Positions 8,839 through 17,674 are shown, numbered from the stretch's first letter. The stretch is 64,000 bases of DNA from Paenibacillus sp. J5C2022 (GCF_025567625.1 NZ_JAOQJC010000004.1:62001-126000); one strand, 5' to 3'. Notes: generated by a model not told the origin, from the sequence alone. Translations and numbers: made by a program.

Positions 8839-9940
8839 GACGCCGCCAAAGCCATCAGCTTTGGGGCATGCAGCAGTGCAGGATTCGCCGGTCATGTGTC
8901 CGCCAAAGGAGGCTTCATGCGGGACGGCATCCGGGGCGCAAGCCGAAGAGTGGGCTGATTCGCAGGCGATGCAACCGCCGAAGGAGATGCAAGAGCGCAG
9001 CCGGCATCCTATGGACGAACTGAAGTGTCAGCTTAGCCGCATACTGACGGTTATTCCGAAGGGTTCGACCATTCAATATATCGATTATCCCGTTTATAAC
9101 AACGGCGGCGATCTGTTGATTATGAAAGGAACCGAGGCTTTTTTCAGGGAGAACGGCATTCGTATCCACGCGCGTTATAGCGTCCTGGATTTTCCCGAAT
9201 CGCTTGCGGTTCCGCGCGATCATATCATTGTGCTGCAGGGCGGGGGTAATTTCGGAGATTTGTATCCCGTACACCAGAAGCTTCGGGAGCGGGTCGTGGC
9301 AAGTTATCCGCATAATCGTATCGTTATTTTGCCGCAAACGATTTTTTATCGGAAGGATTCGGAGTTTCGGCAGACGGCCCATATTTTCAACCGGCATCCC
9401 GATGTGCACTTATTCGTAAGGGACCCGTTGTCTTACAAGGCGGCCAAGGAGTGGTTCGGGCAATGTTCGATCTACCTTTCTCCGGATATGGCCCATCAGC
9501 TGTGGCCGATTGTTCCGGCAAGCAAGCCGGGCAAAAAACTGCTGCGGTTCCTCCGCACCGATATGGAGAAGACCAATGATCAGATCGCACTTGAAGAGGG
9601 CGGCTCAGATGACTGTCTGGACTGGTGCTCGCTGTACAATCGCGTGGAACGCAAGTCGATTTATTTGATCGGGCGGATGTTGAAGAAGGGAACGGGGCCG
9701 CTGCCGATGGGGACGATCTGGAGCAAATACAGCGACTACTTGGTGGACAAGGCGATTCGTCGCTTCAGTCAATATGAAGCGGTTCAAACGTCCAGGCTGC
9801 ACGGCCACATTCTGTCCTGCCTATTGGACAAGCCCAACACGCTGTTCGACAATTCATACGGCAAAAACTCCGGTTACTTTCATACGTGGACGAGCAGTGT
9901 GCAGACGGCCCGCCTGGCGGGCTCCGAGGAAACGCATTAG
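8819..9940 (+). CDS. polysaccharide pyruvyl transferase family protein
   Basis: A 373-residue protein of the PF04230 family (CsaB/WcaK-like), which adds a pyruvyl ketal from phosphoenolpyruvate to sugars of secreted polysaccharides. It has YPVYNNGGDLLI near residues 92-103, VLQGGGNFGDLYPVH near residues 137-151 and TSRLHGHILSCLL near residue 325, the core family motifs. The first 70 residues are extra, low in order and rich in Pro, Ala and Glu. AAAGGAG at 8803-8809 serves ATG 8819 (nine bases) or ATG 8813 (three bases). The start lies inside the flippase gene, giving coupled translation. The polymer is therefore probably pyruvylated and acidic. Confidence 0.83.
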   Translation: MQMEHTKTPPKPSALGHAAVQDSPVMCPPKEASCGTASGAQAEEWADSQAMQPPKEMQERSRHPMDELKCQLSRILTVIPKGSTIQYIDYPVYNNGGDLLIMKGTEAFFRENGIRIHARYSVLDFPESLAVPRDHIIVLQGGGNFGDLYPVHQKLRERVVASYPHNRIVILPQTIFYRKDSEFRQTAHIFNRHPDVHLFVRDPLSYKAAKEWFGQCSIYLSPDMAHQLWPIVPASKPGKKLLRFLRTDMEKTNDQIALEEGGSDDCLDWCSLYNRVERKSIYLIGRMLKKGTGPLPMGTIWSKYSDYLVDKAIRRFSQYEAVQTSRLHGHILSCLLDKPNTLFDNSYGKNSGYFHTWTSSVQTARLAGSEETH

Positions 9941-9974
9941 CGGATGAGATGATTCGATAGGGGAGGAATTCCAG

Positions 9975-11369
9975 ATGAAAATAGTGTTGTTGTCGGGAGG
10001 ATCGGGCAAGCGGCTGTGGCCGCTTTCTAATGACTCCAGATCCAAGCAGTTTTTGAAGGTGCTGCCGGATGCTACAGGTAGTCCGGAATCCATGGTTAAG
10101 CGAGTATGGGGACAAATCGAAGAGGCCGGACTGCGGCGGCATGCCTATATCGCAACAAGCCAGCCGCAGGTCGAGATGATTCAAAGCCAGCTTGGCAGCG
10201 AAGTCGAGATAATCGTCGAGCCGGAGCGAAGAGATACGTTTCCGGCTATCGCGCTGTCCGTCGCTTATTTGTACTCTGTGGAAGGCGTCGGTCTCAGTGA
10301 AACCGTAGTTGTCATGCCGGTTGATCCCTATGTGGACACATCGTTCTTCCAAAAAGCAAAGGAATTGGAGCGGGTATTGGATCATTCCGGAGCCGACTTG
10401 GCGCTGATGGGCGTCAAGCCGACCTTCCCTTCGGAGAAGTACGGCTACATCGTGCCGGCGGAGGACTCTGAGCCAATCTCTGTTCGGGATATTCGTGGGG
10501 AGCTGTCCTATTGCAAGGTGAGCAGCTTCAAGGAAAAGCCGGCCAGTGAGGAAGCGATCCGGATGATGGAACAATCGGCGCTCTGGAATTGCGGCGTGTT
10601 CGCCTTCAAGCTGGAATTTCTAATAAACATTCTCATTGCCGGCGGCTATCCGATTCAATATAACGAAATGTTGAAGCGATATGCCCAGCTCCCCAAGACC
10701 AGCTTCGATTACGAAATCGTAGAGCGCTCCAATCGCATCGTGGCTATGCCATACGAAGGCGAGTGGAAGGATCTAGGAACCTGGAACACGCTAACGGAGC
10801 AAATTCGCGATTCGTTGATCGGCAAAGGGATGATTGCCGGAACCTCGGACAATACGCATGTCATCAACGAGCTTGATATCCCCATTACGCTTCTCAATCT
10901 GTCCAATGTGGTCGTAGCTGCGAGTCCTGACGGCATACTCGTATCAGACAAGGACGCGAGTCCGATGATCAAAGAAATCATGAAGCATTCCGACCAGCGG
11001 CCGATGTACGAGGAGCGGCGCTGGGGGCGCTACCGGGTACTCGATTATTTGAAATATCCGGGCGGAACGGAAGTGCTGACGAAGCGCATATGCGTAAGCT
11101 CTTCGCAAAATCTGAGCTATCAGTACCATCAGCTGAGACGCGAGGTGTGGACGATTATTTCCGGCGAAGGGGAGGTGGTGCTCAACGGCAGAATGTTTCG
11201 GGTCAAGGCCGGCGATGTGCTGACGATCGAGAAGGAAAGCCGGCACAGCCTGCGCGCGGACACCGAGATGGAAATCATCGAAGTGCAGACAGGAACGCAG
11301 CTGATCGAGGAGGATATTGTGCGCCTGGCTTACGACTGGAATGAAATCTTGGACCTGTGCACCGCTTGA
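9975..11369 (+). CDS. manC: mannose-1-phosphate guanylyltransferase / mannose-6-phosphate isomerase-type
   Basis: A 464-residue type II enzyme that makes GDP-mannose. Residues 5-22 (LLSGGSGKRLWPLSNDSR) are the nucleotidyltransferase signature, followed by SKQFL. VVMPVDPYV near residues 111-119 is the metal- and sugar-binding strand, and FKEKP near residue 183 carries the catalytic-site lysine. A cupin domain follows (about 345-455), with YQYHQLRREVW and AGDVLTIEKESRHSLRA, the isomerase half. ATG 9975 has AGGGGAGGAATTCCAG upstream. It supplies the donor for mannosyl residues in the polymer made by this operon. Whether the cupin half is catalytically active cannot be judged by eye. Confidence 0.88.
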   Translation: MKIVLLSGGSGKRLWPLSNDSRSKQFLKVLPDATGSPESMVKRVWGQIEEAGLRRHAYIATSQPQVEMIQSQLGSEVEIIVEPERRDTFPAIALSVAYLYSVEGVGLSETVVVMPVDPYVDTSFFQKAKELERVLDHSGADLALMGVKPTFPSEKYGYIVPAEDSEPISVRDIRGELSYCKVSSFKEKPASEEAIRMMEQSALWNCGVFAFKLEFLINILIAGGYPIQYNEMLKRYAQLPKTSFDYEIVERSNRIVAMPYEGEWKDLGTWNTLTEQIRDSLIGKGMIAGTSDNTHVINELDIPITLLNLSNVVVAASPDGILVSDKDASPMIKEIMKHSDQRPMYEERRWGRYRVLDYLKYPGGTEVLTKRICVSSSQNLSYQYHQLRREVWTIISGEGEVVLNGRMFRVKAGDVLTIEKESRHSLRADTEMEIIEVQTGTQLIEEDIVRLAYDWNEILDLCTA

Positions 11370-11388
11370 CGAAAAGGGAGGAAGAGGC

Positions 11389-12729
11389 ATGAAAATTACA
11401 GTCATCGGGACCGGATACGTCGGGCTCGTATCAGGCGTATGCTACGCGGAGATAGGCCATGAAGTCGTCTGTGTCGATAAGGAGCCCGCCAAAATCGACA
11501 TGCTGCAAGACGGCGAAATTCCGATCTATGAGCCGGGCCTGAAGAAGCTGATCGAGGGAGAACGACTTGCCGACAGGCTGTCATTCACGACCGATCTACC
11601 CTCTTCCGTTCGGCGCTCCGAGCTCATCATTATCGCGGTTGGAACGCCCCCGCTGCCTAACGGTGAAGCCAATCTGAGCTATATCGACGGCGCTGCGAAA
11701 GAGATTGCGATGGCGATGGACGGGTACAAAATGATTGCCGTGAAAAGCACTGTTCCTGTCGGGACGAACGAACGGCTGGCCGGCATTATCCACTCAATGA
11801 CGGATAAGCCTTTCGACAGCATTTCGCTTCCAGAATTTCTGCGGGAGGGCACCGCCGTCCATGATACATTGCATCCGGACCGCATCGTCATTGGCGCCGA
11901 ATCGGAAGCGGCGGCTCGCAGGATGGTGGAATTGCACAATCCGTTGACGGATCAACTGATGGTGACAGATATTCGGAGCGCGGAGATGATTAAATATGCA
12001 TCCAACGCTTTCCTGGCTACCAAAATCTCGTTCATCAACGAAATCGCGAACATTTGCGAAAAGGTGGGAGCGGACGTGTTGCGAGTAGCGGAGGGCATGG
12101 GGCGCGACCGTCGAATCGGACCATCTTTTTTGAATGCCGGCATCGGTTATGGAGGATCATGTTTCCCTAAGGACACGAAAGCGCTGATTCAAATCGCGGG
12201 CCATGTCGATTATGAATTCAAGCTGCTTCGTTCTGTCGTTGAAGTGAATCAGGATCAGCGCTTCAGCATTATCCGAAAGCTGGAGAAGTGCTTCGACGGA
12301 GAGCTTGCAGGAAAGACGGTAGCAGTATGGGGACTGGCATTCAAGCCGAACACCGACGACGTGCGAGATACACCTGCGCTTGAAATTATATCGCACTTGC
12401 TTGACGCAGGAGCTCGCGTCAGAGCCTACGATCCTGTAGCAACCGGCAACTTCCGGCTGCTGTTGGGGCGGGAAGGGGTATCATGGCACGGGAAGGCGAT
12501 GGACGCCGCATCAGGTGCCGATGCGCTTTGCCTGCTTACCGATTGGGAAGAATTCGCCCAGGTGAATCTTATGCAGCTGCAGTCGATAATGAAGCGCCCG
12601 ATTTTGATTGACGGACGCAATGTGTTCGATGAGCAGGATTTGCTGAATACCGGTTTTATTTATGATTCGATCGGGCGTCCCAGCCTGAAGCAAGGCACGA
12701 AACAGCAGATGCCTGTTCTTCAATTCTAG
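11389..12729 (+). CDS. UDP-glucose 6-dehydrogenase family protein
   Basis: A 446-residue nucleotide-sugar dehydrogenase. Residues 5-16 (IGTGYVGLVSGV) bind NAD. GIGYGGSCFPKDTKAL near residues 253-268 contains the catalytic cysteine and lysine. WGLAFKPNTDDVRDTPAL near residues 317-334 starts the C-terminal UDP-binding domain. It oxidises UDP-glucose to UDP-glucuronate in two NAD-dependent steps; a GDP-mannose dehydrogenase is a less likely alternative. ATG 11389 with AAAGGGAGGAAGAGGC upstream is preferred to the longer ORF from 11317. The gene starts 19 bases after the GDP-mannose gene, so GDP-mannose and UDP-glucuronate are likely made from one transcript. Confidence 0.88.
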   Translation: MKITVIGTGYVGLVSGVCYAEIGHEVVCVDKEPAKIDMLQDGEIPIYEPGLKKLIEGERLADRLSFTTDLPSSVRRSELIIIAVGTPPLPNGEANLSYIDGAAKEIAMAMDGYKMIAVKSTVPVGTNERLAGIIHSMTDKPFDSISLPEFLREGTAVHDTLHPDRIVIGAESEAAARRMVELHNPLTDQLMVTDIRSAEMIKYASNAFLATKISFINEIANICEKVGADVLRVAEGMGRDRRIGPSFLNAGIGYGGSCFPKDTKALIQIAGHVDYEFKLLRSVVEVNQDQRFSIIRKLEKCFDGELAGKTVAVWGLAFKPNTDDVRDTPALEIISHLLDAGARVRAYDPVATGNFRLLLGREGVSWHGKAMDAASGADALCLLTDWEEFAQVNLMQLQSIMKRPILIDGRNVFDEQDLLNTGFIYDSIGRPSLKQGTKQQMPVLQF

Positions 12730-12769
12730 CAACACATAGCTTAACCATAAAAGAAGAGGTGATGAAGAC

Positions 12770-15052
12770 ATGTTGAAAGTAAGGAAGTCGATTACAGCGG
12801 CCACGCTCAGCGTTGCATTGCTCGGAGCATCGTTGGCCGGCCTGCCGTCATACGGCGGAGGACAGGTGATGCCCGGCTCCGTGGGGGTAGCCAGCGCTGC
12901 TGAAGCGGGATTGCCCTCCGGTGTATTCTTGAATCGGATGAACGAGCTTCATGAAGCGTTGCTGGCGGGGGAGCCAGCCGACGTACAGGATGTAAGGAAT
13001 TTGCGCGACGAGATCGCAGCCTTGGACGTGGAAGCCAATCTGCATCTGCTGGACCCGATGTGGGGCAAGATCAGCGCCAATCTCCCGGATGATGCGAACG
13101 AGCAGGAGCTGAAGGCGAATTTGTTTCGCATCGTCAAGGCTGTCGGCTCATTCCGCTATGATCCGCAAGCTTCGCAGCTGGAAGCCATCCGAACGAACCC
13201 GGAGTTTCGCGCGACACTGAAAACGATAGCCGCTGCGGGCGGCAGTGCGAACATTACGATTGACGATTTCCTTGTCTTCCTGTTCGGCGATGGCGGAAGC
13301 CGCAGGGGCGTAGAGGGGACGATCGTCGATGAGCTTGCAGAATTGTCTTCCGCCCAGCTCATGAGCCTGCTTGCCGACGAGGAAGGCATTACGAACGTGC
13401 TGCTGCAGGCAACAGAGAAGCTGCTTGCCCAAGTAGACGACTACACGTTCAGCGCTATATTATCCGAACTCGATGTGACGGCACAGGATGTGCGAGCGCT
13501 TGTAGGCAATTTCCAGGCGAAGCTGCAGAAGGACGTGCCTGCTATTCGTGCGATGACGGTCGCCTACATTCGGACGGCCGCCGAGACCGCGGTGGAAGTC
13601 AGTGATGACGGCCGCCAGCACGAGTATCGGTTGAAGGTATTCTCGGTCGACATTCCTTCGCTTGTCGTGCTGTGGTCCAAGGAGTCGGGCAGTCCCGATG
13701 TGTCGGTAAGCGCAAACGGCATTGTGACAATCCCGGATGATGTGATGAGCGCATCTGCCGTTATTCAGGCCAGTCTGATTAATCCTTATGGCGGCTCGCC
13801 GAAAATGATTATCCGCAAGGAAGTAACGTTGACGGCCGGGAGCGGGAATGTATTCCCGGCAGAGCAATTCATGGAACGGATGAATGAGCTGCGAGAAGCG
13901 CTGCTGGCAGGCGATCCCGAAGACGCCGAAGCAGTAAGGGAACTGCGTGAGGAATTAGCCTCGCTCAGCTTCGACAGGGATCATAGGCTAATCGACCCGA
14001 TCTGGAAGCCGATCGCCCAGCATCTTCCCGATTCGGTGGACAAGGACGAATTGAAGAAAACGCTGTTCGATATGATCATCGCCATCGGCTTATTCCGTTG
14101 CGACCCGCAAGCTTCAGATCTGGATGCGATCCGGACGAATCCAGATTATCAGTCGGCCATACAAACATTGGCTGCTGCCGGCGGCGTCAATGACGTGTCC
14201 ATGGACGATTTCCTCATTCTATTATTCGGCGCCGGAGAGGAACGCGGTGGCCTGGAAGGCGAAATACTGGATATCGTGAAAGATATGAATGCTACAGAGC
14301 TTGGCAAGCTGCTGAGCGATAAAGGCAAGCTGAACAATCTGGTCATCGAAGCGCTGGAAGAGCTGATGGAGGAAGAGGATGACTATGCACTTGTGAAGGC
14401 GCTACATGAGTTGGGAGTGAAGACGAAGGATATTCGTTCGACCGCTCTGGCGTTTCAGAGCAAGCTGAAGCATGAAGAGGAAGCGATGCAGGCATTGGCA
14501 GTGGCCTATATTCGTGCCGATTCGGAGGCTTCGGTGAAAGTGTCGGAGAATGGCAGACAGCATAATTATTCGCTGTCGGTGTACGGAATTGCATTCCCGA
14601 CCGGCTGGCTGAAGTGGTCCAAAGTGTCCGGCGATCAAGTCGTGAAGGTAGACTGGCAGGGCAAGGTGTCCATTCCGAAAAATGTCGACTCCGGAACGGC
14701 TGTCATTCAAGCGGCTCTGACGCTTCCGTTCGATCGTTCGACTAAGGTATTGTTCCAGCAGGAGGTTACGCTGGTGAACGGCGACGTGGGTGAAGTGGAA
14801 AAGAAGATTGAGAAGATTATGCAGCAATTGGAAGACAAGCTGGACAAGATTCAGGACAAGCTAGCGTCCGCCAAGCACGATCATCAAAAAATTAATCTTC
14901 TAATGGATGCGGTCCGCGCAGGCAATGAGGCTGCTAAAGACCTGCTCAAGCTTGAACTGGAGCCTTCGAGGCTGGCTGAAGTGTTGAGCGTCGTGAAGGA
15001 GAAGGTCAATGAAACGGTTGCCATGATTATTAACGAACTGCTGGAATTTTAA
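12770..15052 (+). CDS. secreted protein with two ~310-residue repeats, unknown function
   Basis: A 760-residue protein with a signal peptide (about residues 1-44; probable cleavage after VASAAEA). The mature part is an internal duplication: residues about 50-360 and 363-670 align throughout, for example RMNELHEALLAGEPAD with RMNELREALLAGDPED. Each unit has an alpha-helical part and a C-terminal beta-rich part (SLVVLWSKESG against TGWLKWSKVSG). The last 85 residues form a charged coiled coil (KKIEKIMQQLEDKLDKIQDK). No enzyme motif is visible. It is in the operon 40 bases after the UDP-glucose dehydrogenase gene, with GAAGAGGTGATG upstream, so it may be an extracellular matrix or polymer-binding protein. 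I do not recognise a family. Confidence 0.75.
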   Translation: MLKVRKSITAATLSVALLGASLAGLPSYGGGQVMPGSVGVASAAEAGLPSGVFLNRMNELHEALLAGEPADVQDVRNLRDEIAALDVEANLHLLDPMWGKISANLPDDANEQELKANLFRIVKAVGSFRYDPQASQLEAIRTNPEFRATLKTIAAAGGSANITIDDFLVFLFGDGGSRRGVEGTIVDELAELSSAQLMSLLADEEGITNVLLQATEKLLAQVDDYTFSAILSELDVTAQDVRALVGNFQAKLQKDVPAIRAMTVAYIRTAAETAVEVSDDGRQHEYRLKVFSVDIPSLVVLWSKESGSPDVSVSANGIVTIPDDVMSASAVIQASLINPYGGSPKMIIRKEVTLTAGSGNVFPAEQFMERMNELREALLAGDPEDAEAVRELREELASLSFDRDHRLIDPIWKPIAQHLPDSVDKDELKKTLFDMIIAIGLFRCDPQASDLDAIRTNPDYQSAIQTLAAAGGVNDVSMDDFLILLFGAGEERGGLEGEILDIVKDMNATELGKLLSDKGKLNNLVIEALEELMEEEDDYALVKALHELGVKTKDIRSTALAFQSKLKHEEEAMQALAVAYIRADSEASVKVSENGRQHNYSLSVYGIAFPTGWLKWSKVSGDQVVKVDWQGKVSIPKNVDSGTAVIQAALTLPFDRSTKVLFQQEVTLVNGDVGEVEKKIEKIMQQLEDKLDKIQDKLASAKHDHQKINLLMDAVRAGNEAAKDLLKLELEPSRLAEVLSVVKEKVNETVAMIINELLEF

Positions 15053-15057
15053 ACGAT

Positions 15058-15098
15058 AGCCGAACTCGTTCGCACACGCATGGCGAACGGGTTCGGCT
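15058..15098 (+). terminator. strong hairpin between the two envelope genes
   Basis: A 15-bp stem (15059-15073 with 15083-15097; one G-U pair) encloses the 9-base loop ACACGCATG directly after the stop at 15052. No run of T follows, so it may be a partial terminator or an mRNA-stabilising structure that lowers expression of the next gene. Confidence 0.6.
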
Positions 15099-15140
15099 GT
15101 CTATTGATGGTCTTAAGCATAGAAAGGCGGTGCCAGCAAG

Positions 15141-16013
15141 ATGGGGAAAAAAAGTTCCCATACGAAACGACGGTCGCAAGCGGGCAATGCGAGTCCGATC
15201 ATTATCGTCTTGTCGACGATGACGGTTACGTTATTGATCGTGTGGGGCGGATTGTATTGGCAGGAGAAATCGGAGGATAAGCCGACCATATATGCAAGCG
15301 AAGCGGATAACGAGCCTGTCGTGATGGTGGATCTGGACAAGCTGCAGCAAGTGAATGCGGAATCGGCGAATACCGGTTCCGGCAATGAATCCATCAGCTC
15401 CGAAGGGGAAGGCTCAGGAGAAGAGACAGCACCGGTTGCCGATGACGAGAAGACTGCTGCCGGAGATTCCTTAGCTGGAACTGTCCAAAAGCCGACAACG
15501 CCGGAAGTGCCGGTCAAGCCGGATTCGAAGCAGGAGAATAAGCCTGTGACGAAGCCGATTCCCGGATCTCCCAGTCCAACGCCAATGCCTACGCCAAGGC
15601 CAACTCCCGAACCAACTCCCGATCCAACACCGGAAGAGAGCGAAGGGACGCTTGAACCATCGCCTGAGCCAACGCCCGCCGATGCCGCCGCGTTATATGA
15701 AGCCGAGCTGATTGCCGTTCAAGCTGTCTGCGTAGAAGATTTGAAGCAGGTGCTGCAGAAAGCGGAAGTCAGTATCGGGGAGGTGGATAAAACGGATCCG
15801 ATCGCAGTACAAGCCTTGATCGTCGAACTGACGAACAAACTGCAAACTGCGCAGGACGGATGCGAAGCGCAATTCAACGAGGTGATTGATCGTGCGGAAA
15901 AAGATGGCGTGTCGCAAGATACGATTAAGGAATGGAAGTCAACGTTCAACGAAATATTGAAACAAATCCACAGCGAGACAGAATTGAAGCTTCAGGCGAT
16001 GATGATGTCCTGA
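15141..16013 (+). CDS. membrane-anchored protein with Pro/Thr-rich wall-spanning linker
   Basis: A 290-residue protein. A basic N-terminus is followed by one membrane segment (about residues 19-37, IIIVLSTMTVTLLIVWGGLY) and an acidic, Ser/Gly/Glu-rich region. A proline-threonine linker (about 140-172) has repeats such as PTPMPTPRPTPEPTP. The last 110 residues are helical (VEDLKQVLQKAEVS ... KSTFNEILKQIHSETELK). The layout is that of a type II membrane protein holding a small helical domain beyond the cell wall. AAAGGCGG precedes the ATG. It is convergent with an XRE gene starting two bases past its stop. Function unknown; a role in holding or sensing the exopolysaccharide is a guess. Confidence 0.72.
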   Translation: MGKKSSHTKRRSQAGNASPIIIVLSTMTVTLLIVWGGLYWQEKSEDKPTIYASEADNEPVVMVDLDKLQQVNAESANTGSGNESISSEGEGSGEETAPVADDEKTAAGDSLAGTVQKPTTPEVPVKPDSKQENKPVTKPIPGSPSPTPMPTPRPTPEPTPDPTPEESEGTLEPSPEPTPADAAALYEAELIAVQAVCVEDLKQVLQKAEVSIGEVDKTDPIAVQALIVELTNKLQTAQDGCEAQFNEVIDRAEKDGVSQDTIKEWKSTFNEILKQIHSETELKLQAMMMS

Positions 16014-16014
16014 T

Positions 16015-16377
16015 TCATTCATCCTTGGGGGAGGTGCGGTCACGAAGCACGCGCTCAAGCAAATGGCGTATAAGCTCCAGATCGTCTTTCTCCAAGGGGA
16101 CCCCGTCCCAATGTAGCTTGTCTACATTCAAATATTCTTTGGCATTATGATTAATCTCGGCTGGAGGATCAGGGTAATCCGTTAGCCCTAATAGATAGTC
16201 GGCCGATGTCCGCAGCTTTCGGGCTATCGTCTGAATCGATTCAATAGTCGGCTGTCTATACCCAGATTCGTAGCCGGCGTAAGTGCTTTTTGCCACACCT
16301 ACGTAATCCGCTACCTCCTGCATGGTCAATTTCCTTTTTTTTCGCAACTGCTTCAGTCGTTGACCAAACATGCTCAT
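16015..16377 (-). CDS. XRE-family transcriptional regulator
   Basis: A 120-residue DNA-binding protein. An N-terminal Cro/C1 helix-turn-helix spans about residues 4-60 (FGQRLKQLRKKRKLTMQEVA, then GVAKSTYAGYESGYRQP, then ADYLLGLTD), and a short helical tail follows. ATG 16377 is preferred because GGAGGGAG lies just upstream on the coding strand; a longer ORF reaches 16446. Its stop is two bases from the stop of the convergent envelope gene. The gene has its own promoter with an extended -10 (16445-16475). Such regulators commonly repress phage-like or stress genes; the target here is unknown. Confidence 0.83.
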   Translation of the reverse strand: MSMFGQRLKQLRKKRKLTMQEVADYVGVAKSTYAGYESGYRQPTIESIQTIARKLRTSADYLLGLTDYPDPPAEINHNAKEYLNVDKLHWDGVPLEKDDLELIRHLLERVLRDRTSPKDE

Positions 16378-16719
16378 ACGATCTCCCTCCAGACGCCTTC
16401 TCATCGAATATGCCCATCCCACTGCTTCAATCCATGTAAATTTCATTATATCATGATTACCAGTTACATGTACAAGTTAGTAATATATTCCCATTCCTTC
16501 CCTTCCTCCGTTTATATTGAAATGGGATTTAAGTTTTGCGAGTCCAGGTGAGAGAAGTAACGAGCTGTTACATTCTTAATGCTGTTCCACAACTATTAGT
16601 GTTGAGAGCGCTTCGAGTTGTGGCATGTTTCGGAGGAAAAGGGAATACTTTTGTGTAATAGCCGACATATTAAAAAGCCGCTACCAGACAGGCAACGGAA
16701 GTGTTGTTATTTAATTAGC
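16378..16719. other. intergenic region between the XRE and Ltp-like genes
   Basis: Besides the XRE promoter, this 340-bp AT-rich stretch contains an inverted repeat CCACAACT ... AGTTGTGG (16587-16594 and 16616-16623, 21-base loop), which could end the transcript of the upstream Ltp-like gene. I see no gene with a ribosome site here. Confidence 0.55.
16445..16475 (-). promoter_or_regulatory. probable promoter of the XRE gene
   Basis: On the - strand TATAAT (16450-16445) is preceded by TG one base away, an extended -10, with TTGTAC (16475-16470) 19 bases upstream. The spacer and -35 include the palindrome TACATGTA (16465-16472), a possible autoregulatory operator. Confidence 0.5.
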
Positions 16720-17361
16720 TTATTCGTATGCCTGACTGACACCATGTTCAGCCTGTTCGCTTGTAAATCCTTCAAACTCTAGTTGTTCTTTCAAGCCCTT
16801 CTCTGAGAATGATGAATAATCCAGATACTCTTTCGCTTTAATTACAGCTTGTTCGTTCCAATCTGTGTTAATTTGATCAACTGCATATTCGGCATCTTCA
16901 GTAGAATATCCTTCAAATTCTAATTGTTCTATTAAGCCTTTCCTTGAGAAAGCCGTATAATTTAGGTAGCTTTTTGCGGTACGAACTGCATTGCGTTGGC
17001 TGGCTGTTTCTTTTACTGTAGGCTCAGGAGTTGGTTCAATAGTAGGTTTAGGAGTTGAACTTGCTTCTTTGATTGACTCTTTATTAACTGGCTCTTTTGC
17101 AAGCTCTATTTTGGTTTCTGAATTGGCTTCCGACCTAGTTTCTACAACAGTTTTATTATCACTAGCAATCGTTGTTGTGGTTTCTTCATCAGAAGGATCG
17201 CTCACCGCTGCAACAACCAGAATGACGAATGCAATTAATCCAAATAATAAACTTTTCTTTAGGGTGAAATTTGGTGAAATTTTGCGCCTAAGTGGTGGAA
17301 CAATTGACATTACTATAAAGAACATTAAGGCGAGAAAAGCAAATAAACCGATAAATGCCAT
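16720..17361 (-). CDS. membrane protein with two C-terminal Ltp (host cell surface lipoprotein-like) repeats
   Basis: A 213-residue protein with two N-terminal membrane segments (about residues 3-22 and 38-55) and a Ser/Thr/Glu/Pro-rich linker (about 55-120). Two helical repeats follow: AVRTAKSYLNYTAFSRKGLI and AVIKAKEYLDYSSFSEKGLK, each continuing as EQLEFEG. These match PF07553, known from phage TP-J34 Ltp, which blocks DNA injection of superinfecting phage, and from many uncharacterised Gram-positive membrane proteins. ATG 17361 has GGGAG ten bases upstream. It has membrane segments rather than a lipobox. It lies in a cluster of small accessory genes, so phage exclusion is possible but unproven. 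Confidence 0.75.
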   Translation of the reverse strand: MAFIGLFAFLALMFFIVMSIVPPLRRKISPNFTLKKSLLFGLIAFVILVVAAVSDPSDEETTTTIASDNKTVVETRSEANSETKIELAKEPVNKESIKEASSTPKPTIEPTPEPTVKETASQRNAVRTAKSYLNYTAFSRKGLIEQLEFEGYSTEDAEYAVDQINTDWNEQAVIKAKEYLDYSSFSEKGLKEQLEFEGFTSEQAEHGVSQAYE

Positions 17362-17417
17362 GAATAATACACTCCCAATTATATACTTCTTTGTTCATCT
17401 TTATTTCTCTGCACTTG

Positions 17418-17540
17418 CTATTTGCGTTCTTTGACATGCTCATAAATCATATGTACCAAAAACCCAAAGCCCATGCCAAGCAAGAACCAATATTCTATAC
17501 CGATTCCCACAGCTTGCTTTGTTAATTCAAATGGCAACAT
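17418..17540 (-). CDS. small membrane peptide, 40 aa, unknown
   Basis: A 40-residue ORF with an excellent ribosome site (AAAGAGGAG, seven bases before ATG 17540). The peptide begins MLPFELTKQAVGIGIEYW, has one hydrophobic segment (about residues 10-31) and ends in a charged tail (HVKERK). It lies between the 31-aa toxin-like gene and the Ltp-like gene, all on the - strand. Small membrane peptides like this are often holin-like or toxin-like, but I recognise no family. Because of its size it is easily missed in annotation. Confidence 0.6.
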   Translation of the reverse strand: MLPFELTKQAVGIGIEYWFLLGMGFGFLVHMIYEHVKERK

Positions 17541-17628
17541 TGACTCACTCCTCTTTTCTTGGTATAATTTAATCAAATAAGTCATACACTACAGGCAAGA
17601 GGTAAACGCATAGTGTCACCTCTAAAAG

Positions 17629-17674
17629 AAGTAATCCATCAACTTGTCAGGGTTGGGGTGGACTACTTCTTTTT
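17629..17674 (-). terminator. terminator of the toxin-like gene (probably bidirectional)
   Basis: The inverted repeat AAAAGAAGTAATCCA (17624-17638) and TGGACTACTTCTTTT (17659-17673) overlaps the last codons and stop of the 31-aa gene. It ends in T-rich sequence on both strands, so it could also terminate a converging antisense RNA. Confidence 0.6.
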
